Source of the DNA: Catonella sp963539695
GTDB lineage: Bacteria; Bacillota; Clostridia; Lachnospirales; Lachnospiraceae
Assembly: GCA_963539695.1 (NCBI GenBank)
Contig: CAUTOC010000003.1
Span: 19,034 to 83,033, forward strand
Direction: 5' to 3'
DNA: 64,000 nucleotides
Numbering within the stretch: the stretch's first letter is position 1; each line of letters opens with the position of its first letter. Positions 33,914 to 41,811 of this stretch are shown here, in pieces. The translations under genes were made by a program, and so were the position numbers. The notes beneath the pieces were generated by a model. It was not told the origin of the DNA, did no database searches, and was given only the letters and a program-made list of their open reading frames with translations.

Positions 33914-34354
33914 ATGGAAACTGAAACTATAGCGGTCGGGAGCGACCATGGAGGTTTTGTACTTAAACAGGAGATTGTTAAGTATTTAACAGAAAAAAAT
34001 ATAGAGTTCAAAGATTTTGGCTGTTATGATGAAACTTCCTGTGATTATACAGAGTATGGGAAGGCAGTTGCAGAAGCGGTAGCCGCAGGAAAATATAAAA
34101 AAGGAATTTTGATTTGCGGTACAGGTATAGGTATATCTATTACGGCAAATAAAGTAAAGGGCATCAGATGTGCCCTTTGTGGTGACTGTTTTTCAGCAGA
34201 GGCTACCAGAGAGCATAATGATGCGAACATACTTGCACTTGGCGGCAGGGTAGTAGGTACAGGGCTTGCAATAAAAATAGTTGATATATTCTTAAATACA
34301 CCATTTTCAAATGAAGAAAGGCATATAAGAAGAATCACTCAGATTGAGAACTGA
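33914..34354 (+). CDS. rpiB: RpiB/LacAB-family sugar-phosphate isomerase
   Basis: 146 aa, the full length of ribose-5-phosphate isomerase B. Motifs are GSDHGGFVLKQ (Asp11, His12) and LICGTGIGISI with the catalytic Cys68, then NDANILALGGR. It interconverts ribulose-5-phosphate and ribose-5-phosphate in the pentose phosphate pathway; allose or galactose-6-phosphate isomerase activity cannot be excluded. It lies 2 nt after the phosphatase stop with only a weak GGGGAAA ribosome binding site, implying coupled translation. Its 3' end overlaps the convergent DUF402 gene by 20 nt. Confidence 0.92.
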   Translation: METETIAVGSDHGGFVLKQEIVKYLTEKNIEFKDFGCYDETSCDYTEYGKAVAEAVAAGKYKKGILICGTGIGISITANKVKGIRCALCGDCFSAEATREHNDANILALGGRVVGTGLAIKIVDIFLNTPFSNEERHIRRITQIEN

Positions 34355-34853
34355 GATATTTTTCAAGTTCTGTTATAGGATTTTGAAGCAGATAATATTC
34401 ATTATTGTAAATATAATTAAGCAGGGTATGAAAGCTGTTAAGGGCTTTTATTTCCTGTTCTTTTGTTATGAGTTTTTGGTTAATAGCCTCTGAAAATTCA
34501 TCAATATCCATAATTCTTATACTATTATCAGGATAAATAATTACATCAATAAGTAAATCGGTAAAATTTATATTATTTCCATTGAAAACAAGCTCAGATA
34601 TATCGTTATACCAATAAAGCAGTCTGTCGTCGCTGTCAAAAAGCTTGCTGGTTTTTATGCCGAGTTTTGGATAATAGACAGAAAAACCGCCTGATATATC
34701 CTGACGCAGGCGAATAGCTTTCCAACCGGAAACTATTAATTCATCAGATACATAATATATAATATCATGGTTTAATGTTATAACTTCATTCGGTATATAG
34801 CGTTTTCTAGTGATAGTATAAGATTTGTAGGTTTTAGGATTAAAATTAATCAT
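34335..34853 (-). CDS. DUF402 family protein, probable nucleoside/organophosphate hydrolase
   Basis: 172 aa. The DUF402/FomD core is visible: DDRLLYWYNDISELVF, then DLLIDVIIYPDNSIRIMDIDEFSEAI. The Asp/Glu cluster of this family binds two metal ions. Characterised members hydrolyse nucleoside di- or triphosphates, or, for FomD, a CMP-phosphonate. It stands alone on the minus strand, convergent with rpiB and divergent from the LD-carboxypeptidase gene. Substrate cannot be assigned. Confidence 0.82.
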   Translation of the reverse strand: MINFNPKTYKSYTITRKRYIPNEVITLNHDIIYYVSDELIVSGWKAIRLRQDISGGFSVYYPKLGIKTSKLFDSDDRLLYWYNDISELVFNGNNINFTDLLIDVIIYPDNSIRIMDIDEFSEAINQKLITKEQEIKALNSFHTLLNYIYNNEYYLLQNPITELEKYLSSQSE

Positions 34854-34978
34854 TTTTTGACCTCAATTATGTTATATGTTATCATATTAAAGTTGAAATG
34901 ACAAAGTGGATATATTAAGCTTTAATTATTTGTATCATATTATTTGGTATAAGTAAACCATATTTATAGGAGAAAAAC

Positions 34979-35998
34979 ATGAATATACCTGATTTTATAA
35001 AAAAAGATGATGTAATAGGAGTTACGGCACCGTCGGCGGGCTTTACGGAACAGATTGATTTGACAAAGCTTGAAAGTGCAAAATTTAATCTTTCTGAAAA
35101 AGGCTATAAGATAATTGAAACCTACAATGTAAGAAAATGTGAGAAGGGCAGAAGTTCTACAGGTAAAAAGCGTGCTGAGGAATTTCTTTCACTTATAGAA
35201 AATGAAGAGGTAAAGTATATAGTTTCTACAAGTGGAGGCGATTTTCTTATGGAAATGCTTGAATACTTGGACTATGAGCTTATAAGGGCTAACCCGAAAT
35301 GGATACAGGGATATTCGGATAACACGGGTCTTATCTATCCGATTACAACAATTTGCGATATGGCAACAGTGTATTCAGGTAATATAGGTGATTACGGGAT
35401 GTCACTTTGGCATGAGGCGGTAAAAAATAATTTGAGGTTGCTTGAAGGAAAGAATATAGAGCAGAAAGAATTTGACCTTTTTGAAAATGAATATGTAAAA
35501 AAAGTGACAGGTTACGAGGGGTATAATCTTACAGATAAGGTGAAATATGAGTTTGTTTCAGAAAATAAATCCGAAAGTTTTACGGGAAGGCTTTTAGGCG
35601 GTTGTTTAGATGTACTTATTATGCTTTGCGGTACTAAATATGATAAGACTGTGGACTTTGTGAGAAAATATAAAGAAGACGGTATAATTTGGTATCTTGA
35701 AAGTTTTGACCTATCTTCGGCAAGACTTCAGTGTGCTCTTTGGCAGTTAAAAGAAGCCGGCTGGTTTGAAGGGGCTAAAGGTTTTCTATTTGGTAGACCT
35801 TGTTTTTTTAAGGAGGAATATGAAACCGGTTTTAATGAGGCAGTAAAAACAGCCTTAGACAGCCTAAATCTTCCGATAATAACAGGTTGTGATATAGGAC
35901 ATAGACCACCACGCCTAACTATGATAAACGGGCTTAGGACTGAGATTAAGTTTGACGGAATACATTTTAGGGTGAAATATCCGGAGGTAACAGGGTGA
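34979..35998 (+). CDS. LD-carboxypeptidase / MccF-like peptidase (S66)
   Basis: 339 aa. The S66 Ser-Glu-His triad is visible: Ser113 in QGYSDNT, Glu241 in WYLESFD and His308 in DIGHRPP. The N-terminal KKDDVIGVTAPSA and the YIVSTSGGDFL motifs are typical. Family members trim the terminal D-Ala from peptidoglycan tetrapeptides (LdcA) or cleave microcin C-type peptide-nucleotides for self-immunity (MccF). The longer MccF-like insert (about 160-200) makes the second type possible. Cytoplasmic. AGGAGAAA precedes the ATG. Promoter elements lie in the 125-nt gap to the divergent DUF402 gene. Confidence 0.9.
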   Translation: MNIPDFIKKDDVIGVTAPSAGFTEQIDLTKLESAKFNLSEKGYKIIETYNVRKCEKGRSSTGKKRAEEFLSLIENEEVKYIVSTSGGDFLMEMLEYLDYELIRANPKWIQGYSDNTGLIYPITTICDMATVYSGNIGDYGMSLWHEAVKNNLRLLEGKNIEQKEFDLFENEYVKKVTGYEGYNLTDKVKYEFVSENKSESFTGRLLGGCLDVLIMLCGTKYDKTVDFVRKYKEDGIIWYLESFDLSSARLQCALWQLKEAGWFEGAKGFLFGRPCFFKEEYETGFNEAVKTALDSLNLPIITGCDIGHRPPRLTMINGLRTEIKFDGIHFRVKYPEVTG

Positions 35999-36010
35999 GT
36001 AAAAGCTTTT

Positions 36011-36163
36011 TTGCCGGAATCAAATATTATCAGGGAGATAAAAGACCACTATATTATTCACCCTAACACACTATCGGAATTGGAAAAAATAATGACTATT
36101 CTCAAAGATAAAGGTGAAGAAACGGCATTTGATTATATAAGAAAAGAAATACTAAAAAAATAA
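36011..36163 (+). CDS. 50-aa open frame, possible small gene or remnant
   Basis: A TTG-started frame giving MPESNIIREIKDHY, then a predicted helix pair with LSELEKIMTILKDKGEETAF and DYIRKEILKK. The composition looks like real protein (amphipathic helices), yet there is no ribosome binding site before the TTG. It may be the C-terminal remnant of a larger gene whose start is lost. It fills the gap between the LD-carboxypeptidase and the PfoR-like gene. No family recognised. Confidence 0.35.
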   Translation: MPESNIIREIKDHYIIHPNTLSELEKIMTILKDKGEETAFDYIRKEILKK

Positions 36164-36175
36164 AAGGAGAATAAT

Positions 36176-37219
36176 ATGAGTAAGAAGTACAGTTCATTAA
36201 AGGATTTTCTTGATAAAAAGGAGATTGAAATTTCATTCAAGCGTTATGGTATTGATGTATTAGGCTCAATGGCGATGGGACTTTTTGCATCACTTTTGGT
36301 GGGAACAATACTTAATACAATAGGTTTAAAACTTGGAATCCCATTTTTATCTGAGACAATATGGCCGATTGCAAAAGAAATGACAGGTCCTGCTATTGCA
36401 GTTGCTATTGCAATGGCACTTAAAGCTCCTAATTTAGTAGTATTTTCTTCTCTTGTTGTTGGTTATGCAGGAAATCAGCTTGGTGGTCCTGCGGGTGCAT
36501 GGATTGCTACATGGCTTAGTGTAGAGTTTGGAAAAGTGGTTTCAAAGGAAACTAAGATAGATATCATAATTACACCGGCAGTAACCATTATATCAGGTGT
36601 TAGTATAGGGACATTTTTAGGACCTGTAATAAATAATCTTATGAGCGGACTTGGTGAGACCATCATGCTTGCAACAACCTTACAGCCGTTTTGGATGGGA
36701 ATTATTATTTCGGTTATTGTAGGTATGGTACTGACATTGCCTATAAGTTCAGCAGCACTTTGCATGATGCTCTCCCTTGCAGGACTTGCGGGTGGAGCGG
36801 CAACAGCGGGATGTAGTGCACAAATGATAGGTTTTGCAGTAATAAGTTTTAAGGAAAACGGTTGGAGCGGATTGCTTGCTCAGGGACTTGGGACTTCCAT
36901 GCTTCAAATTCCTAATATTTTGAAAAACTGGAAGATATGGATACCACCTACATTGGCTTCTGTTATAACAGGACCTATAGCTACTACTGTGTTTAAATTG
37001 GAAAATATTCCGCTTGGCTCCGGTATGGGAACAAGCGGTTTAGTAGGACAGATTGGTACGATTACAGCTATGGAGCAGGCAGGAGCATCAGTATTTATCA
37101 CTTATACAGGAATTATAACAGTTCATTTAATTTTACCTGCAGTACTTAGTCTTATATTTTATAAAATTTTGAAAAAAGCCGGTTGGATAAAAGATGGTGA
37201 TTTGAAGTTAAATGTATAA
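36176..37219 (+). CDS. PfoR-like PTS EIIC-type membrane protein
   Basis: 347 aa with about eight to ten hydrophobic segments; the Gly/Ala-rich pattern (AGGAATAGCSAQMIGFAVIS, GSGMGTSGLVGQIGTI) and length match the PTS_EIIC_2 family, which includes PfoR of Clostridium perfringens. Members lie in the membrane without EIIA or EIIB partners and several were linked to regulation of toxin or lactate genes rather than shown to carry sugar. No PTS genes are nearby. AAAAGGAG precedes the ATG. It appears to be a single-gene unit: the next gene has its own promoter. Confidence 0.82.
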   Translation: MSKKYSSLKDFLDKKEIEISFKRYGIDVLGSMAMGLFASLLVGTILNTIGLKLGIPFLSETIWPIAKEMTGPAIAVAIAMALKAPNLVVFSSLVVGYAGNQLGGPAGAWIATWLSVEFGKVVSKETKIDIIITPAVTIISGVSIGTFLGPVINNLMSGLGETIMLATTLQPFWMGIIISVIVGMVLTLPISSAALCMMLSLAGLAGGAATAGCSAQMIGFAVISFKENGWSGLLAQGLGTSMLQIPNILKNWKIWIPPTLASVITGPIATTVFKLENIPLGSGMGTSGLVGQIGTITAMEQAGASVFITYTGIITVHLILPAVLSLIFYKILKKAGWIKDGDLKLNV

Positions 37220-37284
37220 AAAATGGATTTATAGAAAAATTAAATAAAAACAATTACCCATTTGATAAAACAATAAGAATAAAT

Positions 37285-37313
37285 TTGACAAAATATACAA
37301 ACGAATGTAAAAT
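37285..37313 (+). promoter_or_regulatory. Promoter of the yedE cassette
   Basis: TTGACA at 37285-37290, a 17-nt spacer ending in TG, and TAAAAT at 37308-37313; 74 nt before the start codon. Confidence 0.7.
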
Positions 37314-37386
37314 TTGTATGTAAAAATAAAATTATTCATATACTAATGAGTGATTTTAAACAATATTATCAAAGGGGGATTTTAGT

Positions 37387-38487
37387 ATGGAATTCTTCAG
37401 TACTAAAAAAGGATTATTCTTATTTGGAATAATTGCAGGATTGGGAGCTGCACTTTTAGCGTTTCTTGGCAATCCTAAAAACATGGCGTTTTGTATAGCC
37501 TGCTTTATAAGGGATACAGCGGGTGCTATGCATTTTCATAGTGCAGAGGTGGTACAGTATGTAAGACCTGAGATAATAGGAATTATCTTAGGAGCTTTTT
37601 TGATTTCGTTACTTACAAGAGAATATCGCTCTACAGCAGGTTCTTCTCCTGCAATTAGATTTTTCCTCGGTGTAATAATGATGGTATGTGCACTTGTATT
37701 CCTTGGCTGTCCGCTTCGTATGGTACTCAGAATGGCAGCAGGTGATATCAGTTCTTATGTAGGTCTGGTAGGTTTTGCAGCAGGTGTTGCTACAGGAGCA
37801 TTTTTCCTAAAGAAAGGATTTTCACTCGGAAGAGCTTATACGGCTAAGAAAGAAAGCGGATATGCACTTCCTGTTGTAGTTGCAGTACTTTTTATATTAG
37901 TTTTGGCAGTTCCTGCACTCTTTGCATTCAGTGAAAAAGGACCGGGTAGTCTGCACGCTCCTGCACTTGTTGCACTTGCTATAGGTCTTTTGGTAGGAAT
38001 AATAGCACAGAAGAGCAGAATGTGTTTTGCAGGCTCAATCAGGGATATAGTGCTGTTAAAGGATTTCAGACTTATATCTGTAATTGGTGGAATTTTTGCA
38101 GTAATGCTTGTTTATAATATTGTAACAAATAATTTTGCTTTTGTAGCATTTGGTCCGATAGCTCACGCTCAGACGCTTTGGAACATTTTATCAATGTATG
38201 CGGTAGGCTTTGCAGCAGTTCTTCTTGGAGGTTGTCCGCTTAGACAACTTGTACTTGCAGGAACAGGTTCATCCGACTCTGTGATTACGGTACTTGGTAT
38301 GTTTGTAGGTGCAGGTCTTGCACATAACTTTAAGCTTGCAGGAGCTCCTGCTGCAGTAGCAGATGCGGCTAAGGGAATTGAAGCATCAGCGGGAGGTCCG
38401 GGTATAAATGGACAGATTTTTGTTATTGTTTCAATCATTGTTTTATTTATCATAGCGGCAGTCGGCCTTAAAAAGGCTGATAAATAG
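37387..38487 (+). CDS. yedE: YedE/SelT-family putative selenium transporter
   Basis: 366 aa, about ten membrane segments in two homologous halves of the YeeE/YedE (sulfur transport) family. Each half has the conserved Cys motif: FLGCPLRMVLRMAAGD and LGGCPLRQLVLAGTGSSD. There are further Cys at AFCIACFIRD and RMCFAGSIRD. Such Cys lines conduct thiosulfate in YeeE; the YedE branch, found with TusA-like and DUF3343 genes, is proposed to carry a selenium compound. AAGGGGG precedes the ATG. First of three tightly linked genes (gap 10 nt, then 1-nt overlap). Confidence 0.9.
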   Translation: MEFFSTKKGLFLFGIIAGLGAALLAFLGNPKNMAFCIACFIRDTAGAMHFHSAEVVQYVRPEIIGIILGAFLISLLTREYRSTAGSSPAIRFFLGVIMMVCALVFLGCPLRMVLRMAAGDISSYVGLVGFAAGVATGAFFLKKGFSLGRAYTAKKESGYALPVVVAVLFILVLAVPALFAFSEKGPGSLHAPALVALAIGLLVGIIAQKSRMCFAGSIRDIVLLKDFRLISVIGGIFAVMLVYNIVTNNFAFVAFGPIAHAQTLWNILSMYAVGFAAVLLGGCPLRQLVLAGTGSSDSVITVLGMFVGAGLAHNFKLAGAPAAVADAAKGIEASAGGPGINGQIFVIVSIIVLFIIAAVGLKKADK

Positions 38488-38497
38488 GAGGAAGAGT

Positions 38498-38704
38498 ATG
38501 AAGGAAATAGATGTAAGAGGTTTATCTTGCCCGGAGCCTGTGCTTATGCTTAAAAACGCACTTGAAGCTAATAAGAGTGAAATATATAAAATACTTGCAA
38601 ATGAGGCTCATACAGTTAAGAATCTTAAAAATTTTGCGGAAACCAAGGGTAAAAAGGTTGATATCAAAGAAGTTGGTGCGGAATATGAGGTAACTGTAAG
38701 CTAA
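38498..38704 (+). CDS. TusA/SirA-like sulfurtransferase (YedF N-domain type)
   Basis: 68 aa, one TusA domain: DVRGLSCPEPVLMLKNAL with the CPxP motif whose Cys carries persulfide or perselenide. It probably accepts sulfur or selenium coming through the neighbouring transporter and passes it on inside the cell. In many genomes the equivalent YedF protein carries an extra C-terminal domain, which is missing here. Stop and next start overlap as TAATG, giving translational coupling. Confidence 0.9.
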   Translation: MKEIDVRGLSCPEPVLMLKNALEANKSEIYKILANEAHTVKNLKNFAETKGKKVDIKEVGAEYEVTVS

Positions 38705-38943
38705 TGAGAAGTGAAAAGCCGGTTAAGTTATATGTGACTTTTTATACATTCTCGGAAGCGATGGCAACAGAAGCCGCCTGTAAAAGAGAAAAATTGTCAG
38801 GAAAGTTGGTTTCCGTACCGAGAAAGCTTTCAGCAGGATGTGGTGTAGCTTGGGAATGTGCACCGGAGCTTAGATTTCTAATAACTAAGCTTCTTGAAGA
38901 AGAGAATATCGAGTTTGAAGAAATGGCGGAATTATCTGCTTGA
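38704..38943 (+). CDS. DUF3343 protein, putative sulfur/selenium carrier
   Basis: 79 aa with the DUF3343 pattern: KLYVTFYTFSEAMATEAACK, PRKLSAGCGVAWEC. The GCG and WEC cysteines are probably functional thiols. The family is small, widespread in anaerobes, and repeatedly found next to yedE and tusA-like genes, hence the proposed role in the same relay. ATG 38704 overlaps the previous stop. Last gene of the cassette; the SAM riboswitch begins 40 nt later. Confidence 0.85.
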   Translation: MRSEKPVKLYVTFYTFSEAMATEAACKREKLSGKLVSVPRKLSAGCGVAWECAPELRFLITKLLEEENIEFEEMAELSA

Positions 38944-38982
38944 CATAACTAAATTTATGTAGTACCATTCTAGGCAAAGATA

Positions 38983-39089
38983 TTCTCTTATTCAGAGTGG
39001 CGGAGAGTGAAGGCTCTATGAAGCTACGGCAACCCCTGAAAGATGGAAGGTGCCAACCTGAGCGAAGTTTTACTTCGAGCAATAAGAGG
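38983..39089 (+). promoter_or_regulatory. SAM-I (S-box) riboswitch aptamer before metK
   Basis: P1 arms (TCTTATT 38984-38990 with AATAAGA 39081-39087) enclose AGAGTGGCGGAGAGTGAAGG, ATGAAGC, CGGCAACC and GGTGCCAA, the conserved S-box core, plus a P4 hairpin CGAAG...CTTCG. Binding of SAM should stop expression of metK. Confidence 0.95.
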
Positions 39090-39130
39090 ATTTGATTATA
39101 TTTGTCAAGTCCGAGTGAGGTTAATTAGAA

Positions 39131-39163
39131 TAAGAGAGGTTATCGTTAGATAGCCTCTTTTCT
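39131..39163 (+). terminator. Expression-platform terminator of the SAM riboswitch
   Basis: AGAGAGGTTATC pairs with GATAGCCTCTTT around a GTTA loop and is followed by T-rich sequence, 43 nt after the aptamer and 129 nt before metK. Confidence 0.85.
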
Positions 39164-39291
39164 TTATCCTTTCTTAAATTAGAGATTATCTTAATGATAA
39201 GAACCTTCAAAAGTATGTAAATTGGCTATAAACTTATTTGTAGCAGGATTTGAAAGCTTTTGAAACACAAACATCATATAAGGAGAAGAAA

Positions 39292-40482
39292 ATGGATAAG
39301 TTTATTTTTACTTCAGAATCAGTTACGGAAGGACATCCGGATAAAATCTGTGATGCAATTTCAGATGCAATACTTGATGCCTGCCTTGCAGAAGACCCAA
39401 TGAGCCGTGTTGCCTGCGAGACAGCTACCTGTACAGGTTTTGTACTTATTACAGGAGAGATTACTACTAAGGCTAAAGTTGATTATGCCAGAATAGCAAG
39501 AGATACAATCAAGGAAATCGGTTATGATGATTCAAGAAAAGGTTTTGACGGAGAAACCTGTGCTGTACTTGTAGCGATTGACGGTCAGTCACCTGATATA
39601 GCTATAGGTGTTGATAAAGCACTTGAAGTTCGTGAAAATGATATGACAGAATCTGAACTTTCCGCTATCGGAGCGGGAGATCAGGGTATGATGTTCGGCT
39701 ATGCTTCCAATGAAGGTGATGAGCATATGCCTTATGCCATTTCTTTAGCTCATAAGCTTACAAGAAGGCTTACAGAAGTAAGGAAAAACGGTACACTCCC
39801 ATATCTTAGACCGGATGGTAAGAGTCAGGTTTCTGTAGAATACGATAAAGATGATAAGCCGGTCAGACTTGAGGCTATAGTTATTTCAAGTCAGCATGAT
39901 GAAAATGTTTCTCAGGAAACCATAAGAAAAGATATAAGGGCAGAAGTTATTAATAAGATAGTTGATTCTACTATGGTAGATGAACATACCAAGATTTACA
40001 TTAACCCTACAGGCCGTTTTGTAATTGGAGGTCCTCATGGAGATGCGGGACTTACAGGACGAAAAATAATAGTGGATACTTACGGCGGAGCGGCAAAACA
40101 TGGAGGCGGTGCATTTTCAGGTAAGGATGCAACAAAGGTAGATAGAAGCGGTGCCTATGTAGCAAGATATGTAGCTAAAAACATAGTTGAAGCAGGATAT
40201 GCCGATAAGATTGAAATTCAGCTTTCTTATGCTATTGGTGTAGCTGAGCCTACTTCAATACTAGTAGATACCTTCGGAACGGGCACTGTAAGTGAAGAAA
40301 AACTTGTAGCGGCTATAAGAGAAGTATTTGACCTTCGTCCTGCCGGTATTATTAAAATGTTAGACCTTAGAAGACCTATTTATAGAGGAACAGCGGCTTA
40401 TGGACATTTTGGAAGAACCGATATAGACCTTCCTTGGGAGAAAACAGATAAGGTAGAAGATCTTAAAAAAATTTTGGGATAA
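39292..40482 (+). CDS. metK: S-adenosylmethionine synthetase
   Basis: 396 aa. Motifs ESVTEGHPDKICDAISDAI (ATP and metal binding), GAGDQGMMFGYA and the P-loop-like GGAFSGKDATKVDRS are intact. It makes SAM from methionine and ATP as a cytoplasmic tetramer. ATG 39292 follows AAGGAGAAG. The in-frame TTG at 39250 would add 14 residues not found in the family. It is controlled by the SAM-I riboswitch upstream and ends at its own terminator. Confidence 0.97.
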   Translation: MDKFIFTSESVTEGHPDKICDAISDAILDACLAEDPMSRVACETATCTGFVLITGEITTKAKVDYARIARDTIKEIGYDDSRKGFDGETCAVLVAIDGQSPDIAIGVDKALEVRENDMTESELSAIGAGDQGMMFGYASNEGDEHMPYAISLAHKLTRRLTEVRKNGTLPYLRPDGKSQVSVEYDKDDKPVRLEAIVISSQHDENVSQETIRKDIRAEVINKIVDSTMVDEHTKIYINPTGRFVIGGPHGDAGLTGRKIIVDTYGGAAKHGGGAFSGKDATKVDRSGAYVARYVAKNIVEAGYADKIEIQLSYAIGVAEPTSILVDTFGTGTVSEEKLVAAIREVFDLRPAGIIKMLDLRRPIYRGTAAYGHFGRTDIDLPWEKTDKVEDLKKILG

Positions 40483-40493
40483 CATTAGCTATA

Positions 40494-40535
40494 AAAAGCC
40501 TTATGGAAACTTATTTAAGTAATCATAAGGCTTTT
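40494..40535. terminator. Bidirectional terminator between metK and the convergent zinc-protein gene
   Basis: AAAAGCCTTATG (40494-40505) pairs with CATAAGGCTTTT (40524-40535), with A-rich and T-rich flanks on either side. Confidence 0.85.
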
Positions 40536-40540
40536 ATTAT

Positions 40541-40960
40541 TTATTTTTTTGATATTTCTTTGTCTAAGAAACGCATACGCTCTTTTTCTTTTTCTTTTTT
40601 CTTTTGAATTACAGGTTTAGGCTTTTCATAGGCATTGTCTAACTGAGTTATCATTTTGGTTTTGCACTCAGAACAAAAACGCCCGGTTCTAATCATTTTA
40701 CCACAATTATCACAGGTAATTCCTATTCCGGATTCTTTTGAAAAAGAGAGTCTCTCCTCTCTAATCCATTTTTTTATTTGAGGGATAGAAACTTTACACT
40801 CTTTTGAAACAATGTTTATATTTGAGTTGGGATTTTCACGAATATAATTTTTGGTTACCATAAATTTGTTCTCTAATTTTTTCATGCAATTAGGACAGAG
40901 CCTTGTGCCTGATACATAGTTAAACAGGTTTCCACAAGCTTTGCAGTTAGTTACCTCCAT
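40541..40960 (-). CDS. YvyF-like zinc-finger protein (flagellar-operon-protein family)
   Basis: 139 aa. Two Cys clusters are visible: CKACGNLFNYVSGTRLCPNC near the N-terminus and CDNCGKMIRTGRFCSECK at about 84-102, with an HTH-like helical middle (VSKECKVSIPQIKKWIREE) and a Lys/Glu-rich tail. The first half matches proteins annotated as flagellar operon protein TIGR03826/YvyF. No flagellar genes are in the window and the neighbours are comF-like, as in the B. subtilis comF-yvyF order. It is probably a zinc-binding regulator. Confidence 0.78.
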   Translation of the reverse strand: MEVTNCKACGNLFNYVSGTRLCPNCMKKLENKFMVTKNYIRENPNSNINIVSKECKVSIPQIKKWIREERLSFSKESGIGITCDNCGKMIRTGRFCSECKTKMITQLDNAYEKPKPVIQKKKEKEKERMRFLDKEISKK

Positions 40961-41091
40961 ATCAAAAAAATTCCTTTCTATATAATTAAAGTCTTATATA
41001 TTGCTGCATAAATACCAAAGCAATCCCTACCGTATAATAAGATTATACCATTTAAATCGGTATTAGCCAATACCCCAAAATTTGAGATGTT

Positions 41092-41811
41092 TTAAGCGGT
41101 TGTTACAGAGGCTACACATAGTACATATACTTTTTTTATTCCACTATCTTTAAGAGCAGTAGAACAAGCATCAGCTGTACTGCCGGTGGTATAAATATCA
41201 TCAATAAGCAGAACATTTTTTAACAGCATGTTGTAATACTGTGAGTTTTTATTTATTTTAAAAGCTTCTTTAAGATTTTTTCGCCTGGATATAGGGTCAA
41301 GGTTTTTTTGAGCAAGCGTATTTTTGGAGCGTATAAGATAATCGGAAATATGTGGAAGTTTCAGCTTTTGGGCTAAAATTTCGGCAATCAGTTCAGCTTG
41401 ATTATATCCACGGATTTTCAAACGCTTATTATGTATGGGAACAGGAATGACTGCCGTTATATTTAATTTTGAAATAACGGTTTCAAAATGTTTATATAAA
41501 ATATCAGCATAATATTCGGCAAATTCACGCCTGCCTTTATATTTAAAGTTTGAAAGAGAAACTTTTGCGGTATTGTTATATGGCAAAAGAGAAAAAGCCC
41601 TGTCAAAGTTAAAATTATAGTTAGAGCAGGTTTCGCAGTATTCTGCGGAAGCTGAGATTATTTGGCGACCGCATTTATAGCAAAGCGGTTCCTGAAGGGG
41701 AATTAATATATCCTTGCAGGAATCACAAACAAGCTTACCTTTTGGCATTACAATATCATCACAGACAGGACATCTTTTAGGGTAAAGTAAATTTAAAAGT
41801 TTTTTTAGCAT
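41092..41811 (-). CDS. ComF-family phosphoribosyltransferase-like protein
   Basis: 239 aa. An N-terminal double zinc ribbon (CPVCDDIV, CDSC, CYKCGR, CETC) is followed by a PRTase domain ending in the PRPP loop VLLIDDIYTTGSTAD. IKIRGYNQAELIA-type motif KIRGYNQAELIAE is present. ComF/GntX proteins take part in DNA uptake during competence in some bacteria; their enzymatic activity is unclear. ATG at 41811 shares one base with the stop of the upstream gene (TAATG), with GGAG 7 nt before it, so translation is coupled. A competence role would fit the pilus-like cluster elsewhere in the window, but that is inference. Confidence 0.9.
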   Translation of the reverse strand: MLKKLLNLLYPKRCPVCDDIVMPKGKLVCDSCKDILIPLQEPLCYKCGRQIISASAEYCETCSNYNFNFDRAFSLLPYNNTAKVSLSNFKYKGRREFAEYYADILYKHFETVISKLNITAVIPVPIHNKRLKIRGYNQAELIAEILAQKLKLPHISDYLIRSKNTLAQKNLDPISRRKNLKEAFKINKNSQYYNMLLKNVLLIDDIYTTGSTADACSTALKDSGIKKVYVLCVASVTTA

